Shown piece after piece: positions 8,379-15,269 of a stretch of 21,393 nucleotides of DNA. Source of the DNA: DASULK01 sp036278255 (lineage in GTDB: Bacteria; Actinomycetota; Actinomycetes; Mycobacteriales; Micromonosporaceae). Position numbers and translations under genes: made by a program. The notes beneath the pieces were generated by a model. That model saw only the letters and a program-made list of their open reading frames with translations. It did no database searches and was not told where the DNA came from. Within the stretch, counting starts at the first letter, position 1. Each line of letters starts with the position of its first letter. Location: positions 1-21,393 of the forward strand of contig DASULK010000273.1 of assembly GCA_036278255.1 (NCBI GenBank). Direction: 5' to 3'.

Positions 8379-9455
8379 GTGTACGACGTCGTGCTGCTCA
8401 CACTTAGCGACGGCCGGCCCCTTCCATCGGGCTGCGGCAGCGGCGACTCCTGCTGCAGCGCAGCCTCGGACGCCGAGGCGTGCGAACGCACCGAAGCCGC
8501 AGCCGGCAGCACCGAGCCCGATGGCGCCACAGCCGGCGCCGGCAGCACTGATCGGGCTGGCGGGGCAGCGGTCGCACGCGGGGACGCGCCGCGGGTGCCG
8601 GTGCTGGCCTGCGCGGACGCCCTGACCGCGGCCGGGGCCCGGGTCGAGATGGTGACCGCCCACTCCGACGCGGAGATCGACGCTCTACTCGCCCGACTCG
8701 ACGGTCCCACCCGTCCCGATGGGCTGACCTGGCCGGACGACGACAGCAAGACCCGGCTCATCGTCGCCACGGCCAGCGACGGGCAGTTGCGCGCCGTCGT
8801 GCGCCGGATGGTCCGTCGGTACGCCCCGCCGCCCAGCCGCCGCCCGGAAGACCTGGCCAGCAACCGGACCCTGCCGGATCTGCCGCCGGTCGGTCTCCTC
8901 CCACTCGATCCAGCCGGTGCCGACGGGCGCGCGGACCTGGCGGCGCAACTGGGGCTGCCCCGCCAGCCGGATGCGGTGGCGGCCGCCGTGCTGGCCGGAC
9001 GGACCCGCCGACTCGACCTGCTGCGTAACGACGGCGGCTCGGTGACCCTCGACGGCGCCCTGCTCGGCGGGGCCGACGACACCGGGCGCCCGCTCGCCTG
9101 GCGCGGCCGGGTCGAGGTCGACGGTGTCGTGCTCTCCACCGGCGACGACCCGCTGCTCGCCTGCGTGGTGGGCAACGCTGGCGCCTACGCCAAGGTGGAG
9201 GAGGTGTCGCTGCTGACCGCGCCGGACCCGACCGACGGCGTGGTCGAGGTCGCGGTGGCGGTTCCGGTGACGGCCCAGTCGCGGTGGCGCCGGAGCCAGG
9301 TACGGCTGGAGGTACGGCGGGCCCGGGGACGGGCGGTAGCTGTCACGCCACGCGACGGCAAGGTGCCGTACCTGGACGACGGGGTGGCGGGTGAGCTTGG
9401 ACGGAAGCGGTCCTGGTGGGTCGAGCCGGGCGTTTGGGCGGTGTACACCGGCTGA
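8379..9455 (+). CDS. Degenerate diacylglycerol-kinase-like protein
   Basis: The 358-residue product resembles the lipid-kinase fold of the DgkB/YegS/LCB5 type: an N-terminal half with VEMVTAHSDAEIDALLARL and LIVATASDGQLRAVVRRMVRR, then PPVGLLPLDPAG, DLAAQLGLPR, and a beta-rich C-terminal half (LLACVVGNAGAYAKVEEVSL, DPTDGVVEVAVAVPV). The nucleotide-binding GGDGT of active kinases is replaced by ASDGQ, and the usual P-L-GTGN-type loop by PLDPAG, so it is probably not an active kinase. Residues about 15-75 form an Ala/Ser/Gly-rich insertion with four cysteines (SGCGSGDSCCSAASDAEAC). The GTG at 8379 follows AGGAGGG (8366-8372) with 6 nt spacing and yields the conserved start YDVVLLTLSDGRP. A hairpin follows the stop. 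The family assignment is by motif memory and moderate; a regulatory or lipid-binding role is a guess. Confidence 0.7.
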   Translation: MYDVVLLTLSDGRPLPSGCGSGDSCCSAASDAEACERTEAAAGSTEPDGATAGAGSTDRAGGAAVARGDAPRVPVLACADALTAAGARVEMVTAHSDAEIDALLARLDGPTRPDGLTWPDDDSKTRLIVATASDGQLRAVVRRMVRRYAPPPSRRPEDLASNRTLPDLPPVGLLPLDPAGADGRADLAAQLGLPRQPDAVAAAVLAGRTRRLDLLRNDGGSVTLDGALLGGADDTGRPLAWRGRVEVDGVVLSTGDDPLLACVVGNAGAYAKVEEVSLLTAPDPTDGVVEVAVAVPVTAQSRWRRSQVRLEVRRARGRAVAVTPRDGKVPYLDDGVAGELGRKRSWWVEPGVWAVYTG

Positions 9456-9477
9456 GGGGCTACCCGGGCCAGTCGTG

Positions 9478-9497
9478 ACCGAGCGGCCGCGCTCGGT
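9478..9497 (+). terminator. Hairpin after the kinase-like gene
   Basis: ACCGAGCG (9478-9485) and CGCTCGGT (9490-9497) form a perfect 8-bp stem with the loop GCCG, 22 bp after the stop at 9455. There is no T-tract, as is usual for terminators in GC-rich actinobacteria. It separates the kinase-like gene from the ATPase gene at 9541, which suggests that they are not simply one operon. Confidence 0.55.
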
Positions 9498-9540
9498 AGC
9501 GTGAATGCTTATCCTCGGGCGGGACTAGCGGAGGTAACCA

Positions 9541-11088
9541 ATGCCGGAGGACCACCCCGACCGGGGCCGGGATCAGGGCGGGCCCGTTCCACAGCGCGAT
9601 ATCGAACCGTTCTGGTCGCCGGACGAGGGCGGTGAGGTGGCGGGGCCGGTCCACGGACAGCCGGTGCCGGTTGTCCGTGAGCCGGTGAGCCTGGAGCAGC
9701 CGTTCACGCTGGACGGCCTGCTGGCCGCTGTCCCGCCCTATCGGCCCGCACCAGCCGCCCCGGAGCCGACCCTGCCACCCGCATCGCCGGTCGTACCGGC
9801 ACAAGCCATGGCGGCAGAGCCAACCGCGCCTGCGCATCCCGAACCGGCCCAACCGGCCGGACCAGCACAACCGACCGGACCGACACGGCCGACCGGACCG
9901 CTCGGGTCAGCGCCCGGGGAACCCCGTCTGAACCCCTGGGATCTGCCGCCCCAGCCGGTCTCGGCCCCGCAGCCGGCCCCGCAGCCCACACCGCAGCCGT
10001 CGCAGCCACCGGCGGGCAACCACCAGCCGCCCGCCCCGGCGCACCCCGGTGTCGTACCGGTGCCGCAGCCGCCCTATCCGGAGGCCACCGGGGTTCACCA
10101 CCTGCCATTCGGGCCGGCACCGACCCCCACCGACCCGCAGCGACAGCCGGAGGCGTTGGCGCCGACGGCGGAGGAGTTCGCCCGGCGTCGAGCGGCTCGG
10201 CCGATCGATCCGGTGGCCCGCGTCGGGATCCGGGCGGCGGTCAACCGCTCCACTCTCGGACTGATCCGCCTCCCACCCGGCCGGCATGAGCGGGAGATCC
10301 GGCACGACATCGAGACGGTCCGCCGCAACTTCGGCGGGCTGCGGCAGGTCACGGTGGTCAACCCGAAGGGCGGTGCCGGAAAGACCGTGGCGATCCTGCT
10401 GCTGGCGATGACCTTCGGCCAGCAACGCGGCGGCTACGTGCTGGCCTGGGACAACAACGAAACGCAGGGCACCCTGGGCATGCGGGCGCAGCAGGACTTC
10501 CATTCACGGACCGTGCGGGACCTGCTCCGCGACCTCACCCAGTTCCAGGGGGCGCAGGGACGGGTCGGGGACCTGTCGCAGTACGTGCGGGCGCAGGGCG
10601 AGGGGATGTTCGACGTACTCTCCTCCGACGAGTCGGCCACCGGCGGCGAGATGCTGACCGCAGCCGCGTTCGCGGAGATCAGAGACGTGGTCAGCCGCTT
10701 CTACAAGCTGATTTTCGTAGATACCGGCAACAACGTACGGGCGCAGAACTGGCAGGCCGCAATCGACGCCACCGACCAGCTGGTGCTGACGATGTCCGCC
10801 CGGAACGACTCGGCGGAGACGGCGGCACGCATGCTCGACCACCTGGAGCAGAGCGGCCGGCACCGGCTGGTCCGGCAGGCGGTGACGGTGGTGTGGATGC
10901 CCCGCTCTCGCAGCGAGATCGACCTGCCTGCCATTCAGCAGCACTTCGCCGCCCGTACCCGGGCGGTGCTGCTGGCCCCGTACGAGCGGCTGATCGACGC
11001 GGGTGAGCCACTGCGTTACGGAGAACTCTCCGGTGCGACCCGGGACGCCTGGTTGAAGATCGCCGCCGCGGTGGCCGAAGGCCTGTAG
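9541..11088 (+). CDS. EspI-like MinD/ParA-family ATPase with proline-rich N-terminus
   Basis: The 515-residue product has two parts. Residues 1 to about 215 are low-complexity and Pro/Ala/Gln-rich (for example APQPAPQPTPQPSQPP and repeats of the PTGPTRPTGP kind). The C-terminal half is a SIMIBI-class ATPase: deviant Walker A PKGGAGKT at residues 275-282, and a Walker B strand LIFVDTGNN at about 390-398. The DTGNN followed by RAQNWQAAIDATDQLVL resembles the EspI-type ATPases of actinobacterial type VII secretion loci more than chromosomal ParA. No type VII secretion genes and no ParB are visible nearby. The ATG at 9541 follows GGAGGT with about 5 nt spacing. A convergent terminator follows. 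The likely role is an ATP-driven positioning or secretion accessory protein; partner and cargo are unknown. Confidence 0.82.
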   Translation: MPEDHPDRGRDQGGPVPQRDIEPFWSPDEGGEVAGPVHGQPVPVVREPVSLEQPFTLDGLLAAVPPYRPAPAAPEPTLPPASPVVPAQAMAAEPTAPAHPEPAQPAGPAQPTGPTRPTGPLGSAPGEPRLNPWDLPPQPVSAPQPAPQPTPQPSQPPAGNHQPPAPAHPGVVPVPQPPYPEATGVHHLPFGPAPTPTDPQRQPEALAPTAEEFARRRAARPIDPVARVGIRAAVNRSTLGLIRLPPGRHEREIRHDIETVRRNFGGLRQVTVVNPKGGAGKTVAILLLAMTFGQQRGGYVLAWDNNETQGTLGMRAQQDFHSRTVRDLLRDLTQFQGAQGRVGDLSQYVRAQGEGMFDVLSSDESATGGEMLTAAAFAEIRDVVSRFYKLIFVDTGNNVRAQNWQAAIDATDQLVLTMSARNDSAETAARMLDHLEQSGRHRLVRQAVTVVWMPRSRSEIDLPAIQQHFAARTRAVLLAPYERLIDAGEPLRYGELSGATRDAWLKIAAAVAEGL

Positions 11089-11103
11089 GCCGGCGCAGCC
11101 GCG

Positions 11104-11134
11104 CGCTGGGCCACAGCGGCGCTGTGGCCCAGCG
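11104..11134. terminator. Bidirectional terminator hairpin between convergent genes
   Basis: CGCTGGGCCACAGC (11104-11117) and GCTGTGGCCCAGCG (11121-11134) form a perfect 14-bp stem with a GGC loop. It sits between the stop of the plus-strand ATPase (11088) and the stop of the minus-strand DUF3151 gene (11165), so it can end transcription from both sides. Confidence 0.8.
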
Positions 11135-11164
11135 ACAGCGCGACCAACCCGCTGGCCGGACTGA

Positions 11165-11593
11165 TCAGCTACCGGAGAGCGCGTCCCCGGCAGCCGGATC
11201 GCAGTCGCGCAGCATCTGAGCGCATCGTGCCGCCTCGTCGGCCTCACCGATCTGGCCGGCAGCCCGAGACAGCAGGTGCAGGCAGCGCAGGAATCCGCGG
11301 TTGGGGGCGTGCGACCAGGGCACCGGCCCGTGGCCGCGCCAGCCGTTGCGGCGCAACTGGTCCAGCCCACGGTGATAGCCCGTACGGGCATAGGCGTAGG
11401 CGGAGATGGTCTGCCCGGCGGCGTAGGCCCGCGCAGCCAGTGCTGCCCAGGCTGCACTGAAGGTCGGGAACCGCGCAGCGACCGAGGCGTACGCCTCATC
11501 GGTGCCCGCCTGTTTAGCCGCGGTCAGCGCCGCTTCGGCATCAGGGTTCGTGGGCAGGAGGGTGGGTGGCGGTTCGGCTAACAGGTTCTGCAT
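11165..11593 (-). CDS. DUF3151 family protein
   Basis: The 142-residue product matches the actinobacterial DUF3151 family in its start MQNLLAEPPPTLLPTNPDAE and its helical, Ala/Arg-rich body (RFPTFSAAWAALAARAY, SAYAYARTGYHRGLDQLRR, WRGHGPVPWSHAPNRGFLRC). No catalytic motif or membrane segment is visible and the function of the family is unknown. The body has a TPR-like appearance, which is only an impression. An ATG at 11593 is chosen over an in-frame TTG 12 nt upstream because the family begins MQNLL. No strong ribosome binding site precedes it. Its position downstream of the aldolase gene and not far from purA is a recurring actinobacterial arrangement (in Mycobacterium tuberculosis purA, a DUF3151 gene and fba also lie close together, recalled rather than checked). 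Confidence 0.88.
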   Translation of the reverse strand: MQNLLAEPPPTLLPTNPDAEAALTAAKQAGTDEAYASVAARFPTFSAAWAALAARAYAAGQTISAYAYARTGYHRGLDQLRRNGWRGHGPVPWSHAPNRGFLRCLHLLSRAAGQIGEADEAARCAQMLRDCDPAAGDALSGS

Positions 11594-11669
11594 CGAACCA
11601 TTCAACCCGGATGGGCACCGTAAGGAAAGAGAACGGATTACACAGATGGGCTAAACGGCTGAGGTATTC

Positions 11670-11679
11670 CTCACGTGAG
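11670..11679. promoter_or_regulatory. 10-bp palindrome upstream of DUF3151
   Basis: CTCACGTGAG is a perfect palindrome 77 bp upstream of the DUF3151 start, followed by a GCGGCCGC and an ATGCC-CTA-GGCAT dyad (11688-11700). This region (11594-11748) holds no open frame that resembles a gene, and presumably contains the DUF3151 promoter. An operator role is speculative. Confidence 0.25.
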
Positions 11680-11748
11680 CGGCCGCTATGCCCTAGGCAT
11701 CGGTGACGGTAGAAATAGAGGTCCGGAGCCTCCCCAGGACCGGAAACC

Positions 11749-11782
11749 GAAAGCCCGGTGACTGTGGAGTCACCGGGCTTTC
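11749..11782 (-). terminator. Terminator hairpin downstream of fba
   Basis: GAAAGCCCGGTGACT (11749-11763) and AGTCACCGGGCTTTC (11768-11782) form a perfect 15-bp stem with a 4-nt loop, 67 bp beyond the aldolase stop (11850) in its direction of transcription. On the minus strand the stem ends in CTTTC followed by GGTTT, a weak T-run. It separates fba from DUF3151. Confidence 0.85.
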
Positions 11783-11849
11783 GCTTCTCCGCGTGCCGCG
11801 CCCGCTTCATTCGGCGGGCACAAGCCTGCGGCTACCGCTGAGTAATCCG

Positions 11850-12878
11850 CTAGCTCTTGGAGAGGGAAGTGCCGGTCGAGCAGAGGTTTTCGCAGGCTTG
11901 GACAATCCGCTCGGCCATGCCCGCTTCGGCTGCCTTGCCCCAGACCCGCGGGTCGTACATCTTCTTGTTGCCGATATCGCCGTCCACCTTGATCACCCCG
12001 TCGTAGTTACGGAACACGTGGTCGGCAATCGGCCGGGTGAAGCAGTACTGCGTGTCGGTGTCGATGTTCATCTTCACCACGCCGTAGTCGAGGGCTGCCC
12101 GAATCTCCGACAGCAGCGACCCGGAGCCACCGTGGAAGACCAGCTCGAGCGGCTTCTCCTTGCCGTACTTGGCACCGACCGCATCCTGGATCTCCTTGAG
12201 GATCTCCGGGCGCAGCTTGACGTTGCCCGGCTTGTAGATGCCGTGCACGTTGCCGAAGGTCAGGGCGGCGATGTAGCGGCCCTTCTCACCCAGGCCGAGG
12301 GCGTCGACCATGGCCAGGCCGTCCTCGACGGTGGTGTAGAGCTTGTGGTCCATGGCGCCGACGATGCCGTCCTCCTCGCCGCCGACCACGCCGACCTCGA
12401 TCTCCAGGATGATGCGGGCGGCTGCCGCCTCGGCCAGCAGCTCTTCGGCGATCTGGAGGTTCTCCGTCAGCGGCACCGCCGAGCCGTCCCACATGTGCGA
12501 CTGGAACAGCGGCTCCTCACCGCGGTCGACCCGCTCCTTGGAGAGCGCCAGCAGCGGGCGGACGAAGGTGTCGAGCTTCTCCTTCGGGCAGTGGTCGGTG
12601 TGCAGCGCGATGTTGACCGGGTAGTTCTTGGCCACCTCGCGGGCGTACTCCGCGAAGGCCGTCGCACCGGAGACCATGTTCTTGATGGTCGGTCCGGAGA
12701 GGTACTCGGCACCGCCGGTGGAGACCTGGATGATGCCGTCGCTCTCGGCGTCGGCGAATCCGCGCAGTGCTGCGTTGAGGGTCTGCGAGGACGAAACGTT
12801 AATCGCGGGGTAGGCGAAGGCGCCGGCCTTGGCGCGGTCCAGCATCTCCGCGTAGACCTCGGGGGAAGCGATGGGCAT
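11850..12878 (-). CDS. fba: Class II fructose-bisphosphate aldolase
   Basis: The enzyme cleaves fructose 1,6-bisphosphate to glyceraldehyde 3-phosphate and dihydroxyacetone phosphate, using a zinc ion, in glycolysis and gluconeogenesis. The 342-residue product has the length of actinobacterial class IIA enzymes. Visible sites are ALHTDHCPK (His93, Asp95, His96), EIEVGVVGGEEDG (about 159-171), FGNVHG with His212, FHGGSGS (248-254, zinc His249 and phosphate loop) and NIDTD (271-275). The ATG at 12878 is preceded by AAGGAG and gives the conserved start MPIASPEVYAEMLDRAK; the frame is open further upstream but that stretch has no similarity to the family. A perfect hairpin terminator lies downstream. 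The gene is divergent from the small acidic-protein gene at 13188. Confidence 0.98.
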   Translation of the reverse strand: MPIASPEVYAEMLDRAKAGAFAYPAINVSSSQTLNAALRGFADAESDGIIQVSTGGAEYLSGPTIKNMVSGATAFAEYAREVAKNYPVNIALHTDHCPKEKLDTFVRPLLALSKERVDRGEEPLFQSHMWDGSAVPLTENLQIAEELLAEAAAARIILEIEVGVVGGEEDGIVGAMDHKLYTTVEDGLAMVDALGLGEKGRYIAALTFGNVHGIYKPGNVKLRPEILKEIQDAVGAKYGKEKPLELVFHGGSGSLLSEIRAALDYGVVKMNIDTDTQYCFTRPIADHVFRNYDGVIKVDGDIGNKKMYDPRVWGKAAEAGMAERIVQACENLCSTGTSLSKS

Positions 12879-13187
12879 GTGAAACGCTCCTTTTTCAACC
12901 ACTCTCGGCCGTGCGGCCGCTGCTGTCTTCCAGGGGTGCACTGGTCTTCCAGGGCGCACCGGACCGCGCTGTCCTCCGGCCCCAGTATCCCGTAGCTCTC
13001 GGGGACCGAGGAATCCGACCCGCTTCGGCACCGCAGGCGTCGAGCCTCTGCGGGTCACATCCTGTCACCATCTTCGGGCGTGCGGAGCCGGTTCCGGCGA
13101 CTGGTCGTTTCCGTCCAGTTGACAACGGAACGGCTGGTCAGCCCGTACGGTGGGGGAAGCAGCGGCCGGATACGAAGGAGGACGGTG
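12879..13187. other. 309-bp divergent intergenic region between fba and the small acidic-protein gene
   Basis: It must hold promoters for both flanking genes. An imperfect direct repeat of 19-bp period, GTCTTCCAGGGGTGCAC (12925-12941) and GTCTTCCAGGGCGCAC (12944-12959), lies 47-81 bp upstream of fba. A candidate promoter for the plus-strand gene is described separately. Open frames crossing this region have no recognisable product and lack ribosome binding sites. Confidence 0.6.
13119..13151 (+). promoter_or_regulatory. Candidate promoter of the small acidic-protein gene
   Basis: A perfect -35 hexamer TTGACA (13119-13124) is followed by TACGGT (13146-13151), a plausible actinobacterial -10, 37 nt before the ATG. 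The spacer of 21 nt is longer than ideal, so the pairing is uncertain. Confidence 0.35.
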
Positions 13188-13403
13188 ATGGGCCAGCCTG
13201 AGGAGGACTTCGTTCCCACTGCCCCCCTCTCCCCTGAGGAGCGCGACCCGGAAGCCCCGACGGTCGACGTTGTCGAGCAGGCGACCGTCGCCGACCCGAA
13301 CCGGGACGAGGCTGAAATGCACCGCGGCCTGGAGGTAGCCGATTGGGACGCCATCGAGCAGTCCCAGATGGTCGGCCCCGCCGACGAGGACGACTACCGC
13401 TAA
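13188..13403 (+). CDS. Small acidic actinobacterial protein of unknown function
   Basis: The 71-residue product begins MGQPEEDFVPTAPLSPEER and ends in a very acidic PADEDDYR. The central motif HRGLEVADWDAIEQSQMV looks like the conserved part of a small actinobacterial hypothetical family; I recall similar proteins but cannot name a domain. There are no cysteines, membrane segments or catalytic motifs, and the composition suggests a soluble, perhaps disordered protein. The ATG at 13188 follows GAAGGAGG (13174-13181) with 6 nt spacing. A perfect palindrome follows the stop, so the gene appears to be a single transcription unit, divergent from fba. Confidence 0.8.
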   Translation: MGQPEEDFVPTAPLSPEERDPEAPTVDVVEQATVADPNRDEAEMHRGLEVADWDAIEQSQMVGPADEDDYR

Positions 13404-13418
13404 CGGGTGATGTGGCCG

Positions 13419-13438
13419 GGGTGGGCCATGGCCCACCC
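13419..13438 (+). terminator. 20-bp perfect palindrome after the small acidic-protein gene
   Basis: GGGTGGGCC and GGCCCACCC flank a central AT to make a perfect palindrome of 20 bp, beginning 16 nt after the stop at 13403. As RNA it would form a GC-rich hairpin with a 4-nt loop. It is the likely terminator of the small gene and lies only 24 bp before the first in-frame codon of the surface-protein remnant. Confidence 0.6.
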
Positions 13439-13461
13439 GTCGAGTAGTGGGCCTTGAGTAG

Positions 13462-15003
13462 GTCTGGCACGGCCATGTCGCCGGTGTCGAGAAGCAGACC
13501 GTCGCCCCCAAACTCGGGATCTACTTCCAGAACCTCATCGTCGCCGTCGACGGCGAGGGGAGTATTGGCGCACCGACGCTCTCCGTTGAGGGCGCATCGT
13601 TCAACCATTCCGTTGCCATCCGCGACTTCCGGTTGACGATCGATTTCAGCGACGTGGCTGATCTGGTGACCTTGAGCACCGACGATACATACCCGGAGTG
13701 CACGACGGCGGGCACCACCATGACGTGTACCGCTGACGAAACCTACGTGTGGGGCGGCGATGCTGGCAGCAGCCTCTTCGACCTGCTCATCAAGCCGAAG
13801 TCCGGGGCTGCGCTCGGCAGCAGCGGAAAGCTGGCCTTCCGGGCGGAGGGTGACGGCTATGCTGCCGCCACCCATGAGTCGACGGTTCGGCTGGCGGAGG
13901 GGGTCGACCTGGCCGCCGGGCCGGAGGTCGAGGTCACGGCGAAGCCGGGTGAGGCTTTCACCGCACCTCTCACGGTCCGCAACGCCGGCCGGACCGTCGT
14001 CAACGGCGCCGTTGCCATCTTCTACAACGACTGGGCCATCCGTTCCGAGAAGAAGTTCAGCAACTGCCGGTACGTGCAGGACCGGCTGAGGTCCTGTCAT
14101 TTCGACATGCCCCTCAACCCGGGCGAAAACTACACCGCCTCGATGCCGTACCGGCTCGGCGAGGACACCTACGCTCCCGGCTTTGACGTGGGTGAGGTCA
14201 ACTGGATGACGGTCGCCGAATTCGACGATTACGTCACGTACCTCGGCAGCCTGGGGATCTCCCTCGGCGATTTCGGCACCGGCAGCACACTGGCTCTCAC
14301 CGCGGTCCCTATCGCAAAGGCCAGAATGGCCCAGGTGGACACCGACCCTGACAATAACTGGTCCCATCTGGCAGTCCGGGTAACCGGCAAGAACGGCGCG
14401 GACCTGGCCGCCCTCGGTGCCCGGGTGGCCGGTGGGGCGGGCGAAACCATCACCGCCGCCGTCGGATTCCGCAACCTCGGCCCGGCGACGATTGATGCGA
14501 CCCGGAGTGGCTCGTCGATCACTCGGATTGACGTGGAGATCCCGGCTGGCACGACAGCGGTCGGTGTCCCCGACGACTGTGCTCCGATGAAGGACGGCGA
14601 GATCGACTGGGAGAAGGTGGAGAGCGAGGACAGGACCGGCGCGGCCAACTACCGCTGTCACGCTGGTTCGTTCATCGCTGTTGACGAGACTGAGACGGTC
14701 GAATTCAGCCTCCTGATCAACGAGGTCATCGCCGACGCCACCGGCCTGGTGCGGATCAATGCCGAATGTGCATGCGAAGGCTTCGCGGACGACACCAACC
14801 CGGCCAACGACACCGCGCAGCTCATCGTCAACCCGACCAAGGGCAGCGAAGACGGCGACGACGGCGAGGGTGGTGCGGGTGGCGGCCTGCCGGTCACCGG
14901 TGCCACCACGGGCATCATCGCCGGTGCCGGTGTCCTGCTGCTCGCGGCGGGCATGATCGGCTTCGTGCTGGCCCGGCGCCGCCGGATGCGGTTCGTAGCC
15001 TGA
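13462..15003 (+). pseudogene. LPVTG cell-wall-anchored surface protein, 5' end missing
   Basis: 513 residues read openly from just after a TAG at 13459-13461 to the stop at 15003. The body is extracellular in style: several beta-rich domains (VDLAAGPEVEVTAKPGEAF, APLTVRNAGRTVVNGAVAIF, TITAAVGFRNLGPATIDATR) with paired cysteines (PECTTAGTTMTC, NCRYVQDRLRSC, ECACEG). The C-terminus has an acidic/Gly linker, LPVTG (14887-14901), a hydrophobic helix and RRRRMR: a complete sortase sorting signal. What is missing is the N-terminus. The first in-frame start codon, TTG at 13633, lies inside recognisable domain sequence (SFNHSVAIRDFRLTIDFSDV continues across it) and no signal peptide exists in any frame upstream, where only 58 bp separate it from the neighbouring gene. 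A sorting signal without a secretion signal means the gene is probably dead or its 5' end has been lost. The rest shows no internal stop or frameshift, so the loss looks recent. Confidence 0.75.
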
Positions 15004-15016
15004 CCTGTTCCATGAC

Positions 15017-15047
15017 GAGCGCCCCGCCAATGCTCGGCGGGGCGCTC
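15017..15047 (+). terminator. Terminator hairpin after the surface-protein gene
   Basis: GAGCGCCCCGCC (15017-15028) and GGCGGGGCGCTC (15036-15047) form a perfect 12-bp GC-rich stem with a 7-nt loop, starting 14 nt after the stop at 15003. No T-tract follows. The remaining 15048-15269 stretch contains no supported gene; it presumably holds the DUF368 promoter. Confidence 0.8.
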
Positions 15048-15269
15048 GCTGCTGTCTGGGACGGCGGAACGGACGGAAACTGCGGCGACGGAGTGGTGTC
15101 CGCCTGCGAATCTGAGCGGGTGGACCCGCGGCTGCGAGCGGTCAGCGCATGATCGTGGTGATGCGGAACACGAAGCCGGGGGCGGAGACGGTCTGGGCAC
15201 CGGTAATCTTTGGGCCCGTGGAATCTCCACATCTCTCGGCAACTGAATAACTCACGAACGGATCGTTAC

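Noticed and set aside
6935..8407. A 490-codon plus-strand frame opposite purA
   Set aside because: Antisense shadow of purA; the product has no recognisable features and begins inside the intergenic inverted repeat.
8252..9175. N-terminal extension of purA by about 300 residues
   Set aside because: The frame is open but antisense to the kinase-like gene, Arg/Ser/Ala-rich, and the true PurA start with its ribosome binding site is at 8251.
9738..10120. Tandem repeat or CRISPR-like pattern in the CCG/CAG-rich stretch of the EspI-like gene
   Set aside because: The repetition follows from Pro/Gln/Ala codons; units are irregular in length and there are no spacers.
11703..12995. 430-codon plus-strand frame opposite fba
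   Set aside because: Antisense shadow of the aldolase: Val/Asp/Leu/Gly-rich with no domain.
12879..13058. Sixty-residue extension of the aldolase
   Set aside because: Conserved class II aldolases start at the MPIASPEVY region, and a good ribosome binding site precedes that ATG.
13454..13636. Sixty-codon plus-strand frame at the junction before the surface-protein remnant, as a possible frameshifted N-terminus
   Set aside because: The product is Ser/Arg/Pro-rich with no hydrophobic signal core, and the surface-protein frame itself already reads as domain sequence through the same bases.
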